From Scortum barcoo (lineage: Eukaryota; Chordata; Actinopteri; Centrarchiformes; Terapontidae), in assembly GCA_023238725.1 (NCBI GenBank), contig CM041545.1, forward strand, positions 11,687,782-11,751,781: 64,000 bases of DNA. The letters are read 5' to 3'. Both the position numbers and the translations under genes were made by a program. Shown here one piece after another: positions 1 through 11,537 of the stretch; the first letter of the stretch is position 1; every line of letters begins with the position of its first letter. A model generated the notes under the pieces. The model did not search any database, was not told where the DNA came from, and was given only the letters and a program-made list of their open reading frames with translations.

Positions 1-2317
1 AGCCGAAAGAAAAGATGGTCAGAAGCGGTAGAATTAAGTTTGTTCCTCCCCGCGGTTTATACTCCGATCCGTGCTCGTCTTAGTGTGTTTCCACATGACA
101 TAGACGATTCCATATCAAGGAACTCATGCCTGACATTTTCTGAGAACTGAAAATGTAAAAACTTTTCACGTTACGTCCTGCTGTATGTGATCAGTTCTAA
201 AAACACTGCGTGGCCGGCAACAACAACATACACAATGAACAGTGACACGTAGTGACATGTCATACATCATGTCATTGTTCTATTGTGTGGTACAGAAATG
301 TGTAAATTGACCCGTGGGAATATCATTTCCCTGTGTACTGAACAATATCCACAGATAATGCATGAATGAAAAAAAGATTGAACACAGGGCCGTTGAGATC
401 CCTGCTTTAGTTAACTCCTGTTTCGTCTTTCATAGATATCTCTGCTTTTGCTCTAATGACTGACCCTTTACGTTTCACTTTGCAAACACCTACTCATACA
501 CAGAGGCATGATCAGGCCATTACAGCCGGCACAACCTGACAGGGGGCACTACAGTGTCACATGTTAGCGTGAATTCCAATGAGCTCTTTAATTATTCCAC
601 ATTTCCTCGGTTGACAGCTAATTAGTGGAAAGAGGGGACGGGATAATCTGATCCAACCTGTGTCCTCGTGGGAGAGGGGAGGCTGGTTTTCGTCGACCCC
701 TCTCGCCCTGGCTTATTGTACGAGCTCTGAATGGAATCTGATGGAAAGAAGGCGCCCGTACTTACTACGCTGCCTTGTTTTTACGCCGCAATTGTGTGTG
801 AGCTCACCTCTGCGCATGCCCGGCCTGTGTGTTAGTGTGTAACAGTCTTGCATACTTGATTGTAATCTCAGCCTGTCCAAGCCCATTAAATCAGCACTAA
901 GAGGACAGCTCAATTTTATCATTGTGCCTTTTTTTAGTTTCTTTTTTTTCCCATGAAATAAAAGCAAATGCTTGGAACAAGTTAATTCTATTCCCTTGGC
1001 TTGGCAATTCCAAGCTTCCCTAATGGGTCCTGATAGAATCAGTGCCTGGACAATCAGCAGGGTGTTCCCTGTTTTCACATCAACCTCTCTTGTACTCCTC
1101 TAGCACAACCTGATGAAAACAAGCAACATACCTGTCCAATTAGACCCCCTGCTATTATCTGAGAGGAGAGGGAGAGGTAGGGAGAATGGAGTCAGGGAGA
1201 GATTGGATAAGGAGCTAAGTCACAATTGAGAATCAATCCAGCTGGCTAGTGCAATCAGCGGGACGTGTACGTGACAGACTTAGATAAGGTTTGTTTGTCT
1301 GCTCTTTAAACAAGCAGCGAGTGAGAGAAACTACCAAGTTGTAACTTTTATATTTAAAAGTATGCTGTTTTTTTTGTATTTCTGAATTGGCTGTGGAAGA
1401 TTAGGCTTTGGAGAGATTTTAGTTTTTTCCCATGCCTACGGTGAGAAATTGTTTTTGAGAAGTGCTGGAGGATGTGCTTATGCGTGGTGTGTGTGTGTGC
1501 AGCATCCATTTGTGTGTGCAGACATTGAACCCAGTCTCTGCAAAGAACATGAGAGAAAAACATTTTGACAGATTTAGCTCAAGGCCTAGGAGGGGTACTT
1601 TAGATGTCACCACAAGTCTTTTCACTGGAGGGAGAAAAGTGAGGGGAGGTTTGTCATTGCTAAAAGTGGGAGATGCAGGAGAGGAGGAGGGGAATATGAC
1701 CACCCGCCTGCATGTCTTCCTGTTTGCATCCCCATATTTTTGCATGTATCCAGTCCATCTGTCCATCTACAGGCTGTATATATGCTCTGCTGTACGTGTA
1801 TCCATCAGTATTTGATCAATCTGCAAAATCTCCTCAAACTTAATTCATTCAAGCAAACTATCAACAAAATTTTAGTCTAATCAGCTTGCATCCAACAAAA
1901 GTTGATGATATAAAGTGGGCATTAAAACGTATTTGGCTGTGATGCCATCAGAGGCCAGAAGGGGGCAGTAGGAGGAAAAGTGCAAGACAGGGTGAAACTT
2001 TGTCTAAAGAATCTCTCTTTTTGCAAGCAGTCTGCTGCTTAGCAATAAGCCCACAGAAGTAAGTTAAGTGGTCATGTGATTGAGACAGGATGACTTTGCT
2101 GCAGTGCTCTCCCCTCTCACTCTTCCCCGGAGAGTACAAGGAGCTGCTTAAGAGACACTTAATCAATATTTAGCCCTTCTATCTGACCCTTTCTGTCTCC
2201 TACAAGCTTTCTTATTCTTCTTTTCTCTTTTATATCTCTCCATATCCACTCGGTGATTCAATTCCCAATGACTCAACAGGAAGAACTGGTCAGGAAGGCA
2301 CATAGATGCATGCGCAA

Positions 2318-2342
2318 ACACACACACACACACACACACACA
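2318..2342. repeat. (AC)n microsatellite
   Basis: About twelve perfect AC units in intronic DNA. Confidence 0.95.
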
Positions 2343-2877
2343 GCAGGTAGCAATTCATATTCCCCAGAAAGATCACTTCTGCTGTTTCATGCAAACGCGT
2401 GAGGGTTCTGCAATCTCTGGCTCATCACGCTGTGGTGTAATTTTACATCTGCAGCTCCTAAAATAAAGTTCATGAAACACTTAATTCTCACTCCGCCGGT
2501 GGTCCAAAACCGGTGACTCGGGTTTATTTGCTGTATTATTTACTGTGGGCTTTTAGCCTTAGAGGCATCCCACATTTTGTTTTTGTTTTTTTTGCAGAGA
2601 CAGAACACTATCTTTTGTTAGATTTTAGAGAGCTAAAGGTGGCTGAAAAAAGGAAAATCAGAAAGGAGAAAATGAAAGACGTGAATAAAGCTTTTCTATT
2701 TCCAGAGAAAATACAATGCCTTTTAGCTCTTATCTTGGTCCATTAGCGCGCCTGCTACGCCTCTCCGGGCTGAAAGTCAACATCAACTTGGAGGGTTGTT
2801 TATGAGAGTGCTGAGTGCTCGTGGCCCTGCTGTCCTAACATCTCCTGTTTACTGTTCACCTCCAGGTCGTCATCTCC

Positions 2878-2998
2878 CCGCTCATTATTTATTAATGGAA
2901 TTATGCGCTGCTAATTGCTAATTAGCTTTAAATTGATGACTCATAGCGGAATTTTTTGCTTCATTAACTGGCTGTTTATCTATTGAATTAAACATGGC
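2878..2998. promoter_or_regulatory. candidate conserved noncoding element (homeobox-type cores)
   Basis: The block contains several TAAT/ATTA cores (TTATTTATTAATGG, GCTAATTGCTAATTAGC, TTCATTAACTGG) with little simple repeat content. It looks like a developmental enhancer core but conservation was not tested. Confidence 0.25.
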
Positions 2999-3048
2999 AG
3001 AAAGCATACTGGATTCGAATTAGAGCAAGATGATAGACAAAGTACCGC

Positions 3049-3068
3049 TGTGTGTGTGTGTGTGTGTG
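3049..3068. repeat. (TG)n microsatellite
   Basis: About ten TG units, 435 bases downstream of the common exon in transcript sense. Confidence 0.93.
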
Positions 3069-3502
3069 ATAGAGAGGAAGCGCGACACTTTGCCTGTAAG
3101 CAAATGAGTGACTGTGTGTGCGTGCACAGGTGTGGGAGATTGTGCATATCGGCTTAAGTGAAGCATGTTGAAATTACTCAGCAAAGTGCAATGAAAAAAA
3201 AAAAAAATCACACAGGATGTACAAAACGAAATGGAGGATGGTGAGCTGAACATAAACTCAAGATGTGTGGATGTGTGATGTGCAGACGGCAAAAACATCA
3301 AAGGCCCCCGTTCCAACATTTGATGTAAATGACTTTCAGACTGGCACGGGTCCATCTGGACGCCAGACCGACCTGCTGAAGACGCTGATCTACAGCTAAC
3401 GGCTTCCCAAGGCAAACCGAGGAGGAGACAGAGACAAAGTCAAAGAGTAAAACAACGAGGGAAGACGGCGACAATACGTAAAAACAAACTCACAGTACTC
3501 AC

Positions 3503-3615
3503 GGTGACTCTGAACGGCGTGGCGGCAGTGGACGTGGCCTCCATGGTGGGTGTGGTCTTGTCTGAGGAGCTGCCCGGCATGCTGCGTCGGCGTCCTGTCC
3601 TCTCTGGAGGAGACT
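3503..3615 (-). CDS. dab2ip: dab2ip common exon after all alternative starts
   Basis: This 113-nt exon has acceptor CTCTTGTTTACAG|AG and donor GTCACC|gtgagtac. It starts with two bases that complete a GAG codon, then 37 codons: SPPERTGRRRSMPGSSSDK, TTPTMEATSTAATPFRVT. Human DAB2IP reads ESPQERPGSRRSLPGSLSEK...SAATPFRVT at this place, just before GFLSRRLKGSIKRTKSQ. RRRSMP is a basic-directed phosphorylation-type motif (inference). The exon ends in phase 0; the following exon was not found in bases 1-3502 and is expected outside the window. Fish-specific extra residues (TTPTMEAT) lengthen the linker slightly. Confidence 0.94.
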
Positions 3616-3703
3616 CTGTAAACAAGAGAGATCTTTAAATCTAAATGGAAGTGGCCTTTAAATGGTAAAAAATGCATGTTTAAACAGAGACATTTGCTTT
3701 ATG

Positions 3704-3905
3704 CAGAGAGTTCAAGAAGGTCGACAAAACTCAACTCAAAACTGTTTCTGTCTGTTAACTGTGGAGCTAAAGCCGGGAGACAATTAGCTTAGCTCAGCTT
3801 AGCTTAAAGAGTGCAAGCAATGAGGAACAACTAGCTTGGCTCTCTCCAAATCAAAAGAAAAGAAAAATGAGCAATTAGTACCTCACCAATGGCTCGCTAA
3901 TTACC
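3704..3905 (+). mobile_element. teleost-type interspersed repeat, family A copy 1
   Basis: Contains GAGCTAAAGCCGGGAGACAA, TTAGCTTAGCTCAGCTTAGC and CTAGCTTGGCTCTCTCCAAA, modules shared with copies near 8795 and 13700. The family is familiar from many teleost genomes as a short nonautonomous element. No protein is encoded. Edges are approximate. Confidence 0.65.
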
Positions 3906-5154
3906 CTGTTGTATGTCGTTTATTTAAATTGATTTAGAGCTTTGGACAGAGCTGGGCTAGCTGTTTGCTCCTTCATAAATTTCAAACTATTCCTTCTACT
4001 GTGCCGGAGCGGCGCTCTTTGCATTTCCAGTCTTGCAAAGCACCATCCTGAGTGATTGGCTGTCAGTGTGTTACCATTCAATTCCCTTGAGCAACCTGCT
4101 TCAGTACTGTCTACAGAATCAAGAGCACCAAAAGGAAATTCACAAAAACACCAAAGAGAAAAACACCTCGCTCGACCAAAGGCAGAGCTCTGGCACTGAC
4201 AGTTTTTTAGAAATAAGCGTGTGGAGTTTGAGGTGCCGAAAGGGCTTGGATTCTGGCTTGACCTGGGTTTGATTGCTGTTTTTTCTGCAGCAAGAGAAAG
4301 TTTTGATATGAAAGAAACATTAAACCCCCATGTTAACACTTGGACTGTATTATATGACACATTCCTTCATGAATCAATGAGTCATTTCGGGGAGGCTGTT
4401 GCGTTCCATTCCTGATTTCCCCGCCTTTTCTCTGGTTACTGAACGTATCGGTATCTTTTAATCTTGCGTGTGTCTATCTAATCCTCTCCCTTAACTTGGA
4501 CACAGCGCAGCGTTGTATCAGATCAATATCAAAGAGCCGTGATGGGGTTTTAGAGTCAAAGACTGTGCATGTGTGTGGAAGCAGCAAATCTGGACATGTC
4601 CAGGAGGAATGTGGGTGATGACTGCTAGCTCATAGCTACAGTGTGAAAATATCAACATGTCGGCCGGTTGGTGAACTTACATAACTCAAAATGATGACTG
4701 GGAAGTTGTTTAGACCACTATGATGTGTATGTTAGCTGCAACTGGAAGGAAAAGACATGTGTTTAACTAGGTCAGATAAACTGATATAATCTTTTGAAAC
4801 ACACAGGGTCACTGCTTTACTGAGACCGTGTTAGATTATTTAAATGAGATCTATGACTGTCTGCAACACTAGAAATTAGTGGTAAGTGTGCGTGGCAGTG
4901 TGACTCTAATAAGGATGAAACTGCATTATGAGGCAAATCCCCCTCCTCTCTCTCACACTGCACACTCACAACCACACACACGCGCACTGTGGTATATAAG
5001 TATATCATTTGTATTAGGAGTCTTCACCATTTTATTGGGAACTCCCCAGTGACTGCCGATTCAATCACCTCCAGATTTAGTATGCAGCATCTCCAAAATC
5101 TCAACACTTAAAGTTATCAAACCTTGTGTGTAAGCCTCATGGAAAAAGAAAAAG

Positions 5155-5183
5155 AAAAAAAAAATATATATATATCTATATAT
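5155..5183. repeat. A-rich tract and (AT)n
   Basis: A run of A followed by ATATATATATATCTATATAT. Simple low-complexity sequence. Confidence 0.85.
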
Positions 5184-6061
5184 GACTTGCAATCAGCAAA
5201 CACTTAATAAAATTTGCACAATTTTCGGGATGTAATTATTGCTAATATTTCAGCTGTTTTCTTAATTAAAAACCAAAACTAATGTGTAAAATCAAAATGT
5301 GATGAGATCTGAGCAATATCTGATGATCCAAAACTGAGTTTTACAGCGCTTGGGCGCCACCAGCTGCTGATTTTCTGGGTTAATGATTTCCATTTTAAAC
5401 TTTTCACTCTATAACATTCAACTAAACAAAGTACAGAGGCACAAATTAGCATATTCTGGTATATAAACTGACAATGATATTAAAAGAATTTGGTGGACCA
5501 AATGTTGTGCCAAAAGTATTTGTGCCTAATATGATATTTGCATATGGGGCATCTCTAATAAAATACACACACTTTGTTTGTCAGCACTATCCTTTGTATT
5601 CGTTTGTCAAGCTGAGCTGTGCTAAATTAGCTGTCTGCCGTTTAACAGGCTGGTTGACTGAATTAGTGCACACTGTAATTGTAGCACCAACGGAGGAGCA
5701 GCACTTCCCGCTGTGCAGAGGCCTGGCTTGCATTCCAACCCAAATAATTCTCAGCCTAACATTAACATAAACACAGTCCGCAACAACAAACAGCAGACAA
5801 ACACAACATGCTCTGACGCAGAGCAGACGTCCTCTGTTGCTAAATCAAATCTCTATAATTGAAAACTGGAACCATCTGGATCCTCTGTGCAGTGCTCGGT
5901 GGAAGTAAGGAGGATTTGATTTGAAACTAGCTTAGTCTTGATGTCAGTGAGACATGCTAAGCCTGTCTTTTTGTATTCCAGGGGTGAGAAATCTGGAGGG
6001 AAAGCATCTGCATTAGCCTCTTTTGAGATCAGTATATCAATGTGCAGAAGGACACAGTAGT

Positions 6062-6380
6062 AGGCCTGTAACATTTAGTTAATTCAATGATTAGTCAATT
6101 GAAAACTAATTTTCATTATTGACTACTCATTTAAGTTATTTTTCAAGAAAAAGTTAAAATAAAAATCTTCCAGGATCTCAAACTTGAGACCACTTTTCTT
6201 GATCTTGCATTAAAATAAATACAACATTTTTGGGATTGGGCTATTGATCAGGCAAACCTAGACATTTGACAAGGTCATCACACATCGTGATTGGCATTTT
6301 CGGCTGATTCCTAATGTTTTATAGACCAAGTGAGTAATCGATCAATTATTAAAATAACTGGCAGACTCATCTATAACAGA
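6062..6380 (+). mobile_element. teleost-type interspersed repeat, family B copy 1
   Basis: Begins with GCCTGTAACATTTAGTTAAT and TCAATTGAAAACTAATTTTC and ends with TCGATCAATTATTAAAATAA. The pattern of ATTA/TAAT-rich ends around a middle with TTTTATAGACC is the widely dispersed fish repeat whose consensus resembles TGCAACTAATGATTATTTTC. Other copies lie near 23040, 26505, 35205 and 49374. No coding capacity. Confidence 0.6.
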
Positions 6381-6475
6381 AATGATCATTGGATGTAGCC
6401 CAACTCAGCAGGTGGTCAAAGTCAAATCTCAAATCTGAGCAAGTCTCAGGTCCTTGATGGAGAGTCCATGTCATG

Positions 6476-7050
6476 GACATCATGGACAACACCTCCCACC
6501 CTCTGCATCAGACTGTGGGGGCCTTAAGCAGCTCCTTCAGCAACAGACTCAGACACCCAAGGTGTAGGAAGGAGCGCTTCCACAGGTCCTTCATCCCAAA
6601 CACCATCAGACTGTTCAATGCTGCTCTATGAATCTTTGTCATTGTAATAAACACTTCCATACCACAGTAGGACTGATGTTTACTGATGTTTCATCATTGC
6701 ACTGATGTTTACTGATGTCCTAGCTATGCACTTTATGGTCTTTTTTCATTCCACTCATTTACTATACTGTTAATTCATATCTGCTACATATCCATATTCA
6801 CCTGTGCAATAACACCTCACCACTGCACATCTAACTGGGTGAGGCTGTGTATATAAATACTGTATTTCTTTCTTTTTCTGTTATTATTATTATTTACTAT
6901 TTATTGGACATACTGTTTTTTGTGTCTTTGTGTGTTTTTTGTCTATTATTATAATGTCTCTTTTACTTGTTTTGAGCTGCTGTAACAGTGGAATTTCCCC
7001 ACCGTGGGATCAATAAAAGATCTTATCTTATCTTATCTTATCTTATCTTA
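6476..7050 (+). mobile_element. LINE (non-LTR retrotransposon) 3' end, truncated
   Basis: An open frame of 51 codons (6476-6631, stop TGA) reads DIMDNTSHPLHQTVGALSSS, FSNRLRHPRCRKERFHR, SFIPNTIRLFNAAL. The R-x-x-F-I-P-x-x-I-R-L-x-N ending is typical of the C-terminus of fish non-LTR retrotransposon polyproteins. A 380-base 3' UTR follows, with CCCCACCGTGGGATCAATAA and a terminal (TTATC)n tail at 7021-7050. The copy is 5' truncated, as usual for target-primed reverse transcription, and cannot be autonomous. The clade (Rex1, L2 or similar) was not resolved. Confidence 0.85.
7021..7050 (+). repeat. (TCTTA)n LINE tail
   Basis: Six pentanucleotide units directly after AATAAAAGA; they form the 3' tail of the truncated LINE. 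Confidence 0.93.
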
Positions 7051-8794
7051 TATGTTATGTCGAGTTACATGTTTTCATAAGTGAATTACAAGTCATGTCA
7101 AAATGCAAGACTTTCAGGTCTACGAATCCTCACCAATGACAACATTTAAAAGTTCTAACAAATACATATGTTACGTTTCAAGTGTCAAGTCAAGTTTTAA
7201 AATCAGCAGATTAAGTCTTCAGTTTCTGCAATTGAAGTGGGGTGACAGAACTATATAAAAAATTAAAGGGACCATCAGTACCTTGAGATATATTACTTAA
7301 ATATTAGTTTATCTGGACACTTTCAGACTGTCTAGTGGAGTTTTTCCAACATCTGACTCTTCATCTATGTAACTTCATTCATCTCAATGAGTGGCAGCTC
7401 TGAATACAACACAGAAACCCACAAAAAAATGCAATATGTAATATGAAAATGCAATAAATGAATCTGTAGGGAAGTGAGCACATAAAAATCTGCTCAATAC
7501 ATCATTATGGTGCAACATTAAATAAGAACTAGTATACCGACAGAAAATCAACATTACTTGTCTTCCTCACTTCTGAGTTTGTAACTAACAAATATAGTAG
7601 CATTGAAATATCTGTTGCTATGACAACAAGTGTATTTAATCCGTTTAAATCTGAAAATCATTCATGAGAAAATAGGGCAGATAAATTAATCATGAACACT
7701 GGCTGACTTAAATTAACGGTGTGAATCTGCTTCTCTCGTCACAAATTATTTCTGTGTTCAACTTCACTGGATTTACCCCTCTAGTCCTCTTAATTTCTTT
7801 AGCGGAAATCTCCCCCCTTTGTACGCAGCTGGCTGCTACGAGCACTCAGAGGAAGGCTCACACACACAAAAACACATCATTTAGTTGTGAACTAATTGCT
7901 GTGTGAAATTGCAGTGTGTGCTTTCACATGTTTTCGCCATCTGCGTGTAATGCATCTCTACAAATGCACGGAAAATTTCCCCTGCTATATAACTTGCTCC
8001 TGTGTCTGATCCCAACTACCGAACTGAGAGCAAACAGTAAACAGACTCTCGCTCAATAAAACCTCAATTAAAAAAAACATCTAGTCTGAAGTAAATCATC
8101 AAAGAGCTGATTTGTACTGCATGTCGTGGCTGGTTTCAGACTGCTAACACTTCCTGTTTAGAGGCTGTCTAACAGTTGTTGAAGAAGCGTGTGTTTGGGA
8201 GCATCCCTAGGCTAAGATAGGTAAGAGGGTCGGTCCAAAGACAACAGCTGTTGTGTCAAAAGGTGAGGCATTTTGCATTTAACAAGTCTGGAGGCCTTTG
8301 TTCCAATCTATAATCTATTTCCCTGTATACCATTTTCTTCTTATCCTTGTCCTCCACCTTCATGATCATATCATTGTTCTCCTTCACCAATCCACTTTCC
8401 TCCCTCTGATTACTGCTCTCTTTACACCCCTATCTCTGAATTTTTACCCTGTATCATCACAATCCAATTCTTATCTCTTTTATCCCTTTGTTTTGTTCTC
8501 CATCCTTTCACACAGCCTCCACCTCTCCATCCTCCGACATCATATACCCACAAATAGAGCCATCTCTGCCGTGATTCCTCCCACCTCCAGGCCTCAGTGC
8601 AATTGGTTAATGGGACCCTGAAAATTCCAGTGAGAGCCCTCGGGGGCCTAAGGCAGCAAAGACTAGGGGATAGTCACCTGCACTTCCTGTGTGCACGGGA
8701 CTGTATGTGTGTTCTGGCCATAAGAGACAGCGGGAGGTAAGGGAACATTTGAACAAACTAATAAACACAATGAATGACTGGCTGTTGAGGGAAC

Positions 8795-9135
8795 AGTTCG
8801 ACTTCCTGGAAACATATTTGCAGGTGGTTAGCGTAGCTTAGTAGACAGACTGGAAACAGGGGAAAGAGCTAGCCTGACTCAAAGTAAAAAAGTAAAAAAA
8901 ATAAACCTACTAACACCTCTTAAGCTCACTAATTAAGATTAATTAACACTCTGTAAGTGTAAGAGCCACGTGTTGTGGTTTCATGGGGGATCTCGTCAGC
9001 ACCTTAAGGCTGCCAGGCAACCAGCGGAAGAAACACTTTAGAAAAACAACAAAATATCATTTTCACATTTCGTTTTTTGTGCAGATTAAACAAACAAGAT
9101 ACAACATGTTCGTTATTTTAATAATCTTTATGCTA
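8795..9135 (+). mobile_element. teleost-type interspersed repeat, family A copy 2
   Basis: Reads GTTCGACTTCCTGGAAACAT, GGTTAGCGTAGCTTAGTAGA, ACTGGAAACAGGGGAAAGAG, CTAGCCTGACTC, then GCTCACTAATTAAG and, at the far end, TTTGTGCAGATTAAACAAAC. It is the longest and best-preserved of the three copies. The two ends look like a short nonautonomous DNA element; target-site duplications were not resolved. Confidence 0.7.
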
Positions 9136-9148
9136 ATCTAAACAAAGG

Positions 9149-9176
9149 TCTGTCTGTCTGTCTGTCTGTCTGTCTG
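9149..9176. repeat. (TCTG)n microsatellite
   Basis: About seven tetranucleotide units immediately downstream of the family A repeat. Confidence 0.95.
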
Positions 9177-10108
9177 CTTTCTTACATTAACTTTCAGTTA
9201 TACAAGTCAGACTGCATGTTTCCTTAGTGTTTCCCAAGCAGGCGTGCTCCATCCAGTAAGCAGTGCCAGCTCACCTTCCTTTCCTCTCAGACCTCACTAG
9301 CACAGGATATTCCAGCTTGCAAAATGAGTGCAGACGAATGTGGGGGAGGAAAAGTCCGAAGCCTCTCCTATTTCCGAAATCTAACTCTGATGTACCGTAT
9401 TCTTGAACGTTTTGTGCGTTGCTATTGAGGCGAGACAAACAGGATGAATCTAGTATGATACAGCACACCGGGCAGGCAGGTGGTCATGTTTCACAAGAAC
9501 CGCTAGAAGACAGACCAGCAACCGAAAGCATCTAGTTGATTGCCTAATGGGGAAAACAGGAATGATGATGAACATTTTGCACAATGACTTATTTCTGGTG
9601 CTGTGCTGATATAATAATAACGGTTGACATTTTAAGAACACATCGTTCTTCTGCCTGTAGCGATGTACAATCCTTTATGGCTCAGGGAGCTGGCTGTGCT
9701 AAGTGGCTCTGTGATTAAAGAGAAAATTCATAAAGGTTGTTGTAGGCAAGTTGTTGTTGCGTGGCACATTTCATCTGTCTACAAATAATGACGACCCGAA
9801 AAGACCATTCAGTACCCACACTCTGTACTGCTGGTGTTAACAGCAATAATCACTCTGCTGACAGCGAGTTCTTGGAGTTTTTGTCGTTTTCTTCTTTCAC
9901 AAATGACCAAAAGCAGAATTCCTCAGCGCCACCGAAAAGAAGCTTCATTTATCACATGTACAGTGTTGCCGCTGTTTCTGTGTAGGGAACGCTCAGTATC
10001 ATCTGACTTCTGCATGATTTGAACATGACACGCTAATTGACACAGGTGCAGACATGTGAGTTTTCTATGGGACAGAAAAGACCAGATGTTCATATAAAGC
10101 GATCACTA

Positions 10109-10132
10109 ATACAATACAATACACAATACACT
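10109..10132. repeat. short (AATAC)n tract
   Basis: Imperfect repeats of AATAC with one CA insertion. Confidence 0.7.
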
Positions 10133-11516
10133 AATAATCTTGTAGAGATGCAGAGAGAATCTTGTTCATCGCTACATCCGACAACTTTCACAGCCACATA
10201 GTCATCTGAACCATTAGTAATCTAAAAATATGTGTTATAGTCGCCTTACAGTGTGAAAGGCTGTAAAGTAATCCAACCTGAGCTCACTGAGCTAATGAAC
10301 AGAGAGCTAGTGTGCAGGGTCCTGTGCGTGTGTCTGCATTTTAAAGAAGTCTACACCCTCAGGGTTGAAAAAATAGCCCCCCGAAGAGAACGCAGAGCTC
10401 TTCTGTTATGACAGGAGGGAAAAGCAGAGGAGAATTCAAACACACTCACACACATACGTCCTCTGTGGGCCGCCAAAATGTGGAGCAAAAATCACAGGCT
10501 GTCAAGCTGTGTTTACTGTGTTCTCTTTACCTGGAGGACTATCTTCTCTTGGTCCTCCCCACCTCTCATCCTCCCTCCTTCACAAATACATCTCTTTTCT
10601 GTTCCCCCCCCCTCAAACACAAGACAACTAGAACTTGTCTTGACTGGCTGATAGTGCTGTGGGAAAAAAAAAAAAAGAAAACTGTTTGTGTCTGTTTCTG
10701 GAATATAAAGTGTGAATTTATGTCGATCAAAGAGCAATCTGTCAGAAAAGAGATTTTTTTTATTTATTTTGTCAGAAGGCATAGTCTCATTAGTGGTATA
10801 TCGGACTCCCAGCTGGACAGTGAACCATGTAATGGAGGTCACGGCGGAGGCCCACCCAGGCACACACTGTATTACAGGCACAGCTTTGAATTGCCAAGAT
10901 TTATGGCTCCGTTTAAAAAAACGTATGCTGGTGTGAGACAGGCAGAGCTCGAGATGGGGAGGGAGTGTTTCCTCGTGTGTGTGCACAGAGACTTTAATGT
11001 GTTAACACTGAACTGAGAGGACAGCGCTGGACTTTTGACCCCTGAGAATGCGTTATTTACTCAGCGCAGGGATGATGGGGTGATAAAGAGGTGCTGCTCC
11101 GTCTCCTTCTTGGAGCGACTCTGCAGACCCGAGGGAGTAAAGAAGTGCCATTTCGACCAACAACAACCACTGGCGCAAATACAGTCAACAGTCACTTAAC
11201 TCTGTGCTAACACTGAACCTCCATCTAAAGTGAACTGTGGGCTGATAGCAAACAGAGGCCTGAATTTATACCAGAATTCAGGATTAACACAGTTTTTAAG
11301 TTTTTCAAATATGGAACTAACCTCTCAAGTTTTGTAAGGTATAGTAAACAGCGTAAACATATAGATAGTTTGCAGCACTACAACCCACAGTTGCCTTGAA
11401 CACAAAAAAACAAGAATTCTATATTTGACCCTGTTCAAGTGAGGGGCAGAGGGGCTCTGCTTCATGTTTAGTTTGGCACATGCATGCCTTTGTCTGCAGT
11501 GTGTTAAGGGAAAGCA

Positions 11517-11537
11517 GAGGAGGAGGAGGAGGAGGAG
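11517..11537. repeat. (AGG)n trinucleotide tract
   Basis: About seven AGG units. They give a run of prolines or leucines in minus-strand ORFs here, which are not considered genes. Confidence 0.93.

Larger units (their letters stand above)
1..3502 (-). other. dab2ip intron, downstream end (incomplete)
   Basis: No coding exon was found. The stretch holds AC and GT microsatellites (2318-2342, 3049-3068) and an AT-rich block with homeobox-type cores at 2878-2998. Minus-strand ORFs at 713-1078 and 3020-3415 lack splice or family support. The rest is unremarkable intronic sequence. Confidence 0.7.

Noticed and set aside
10408..11016. 202-codon plus-strand ORF
   Set aside because: It contains simple-sequence runs (Thr-His, Lys from poly-A), has an open frame on the opposite strand as well, and has no recognisable domain.
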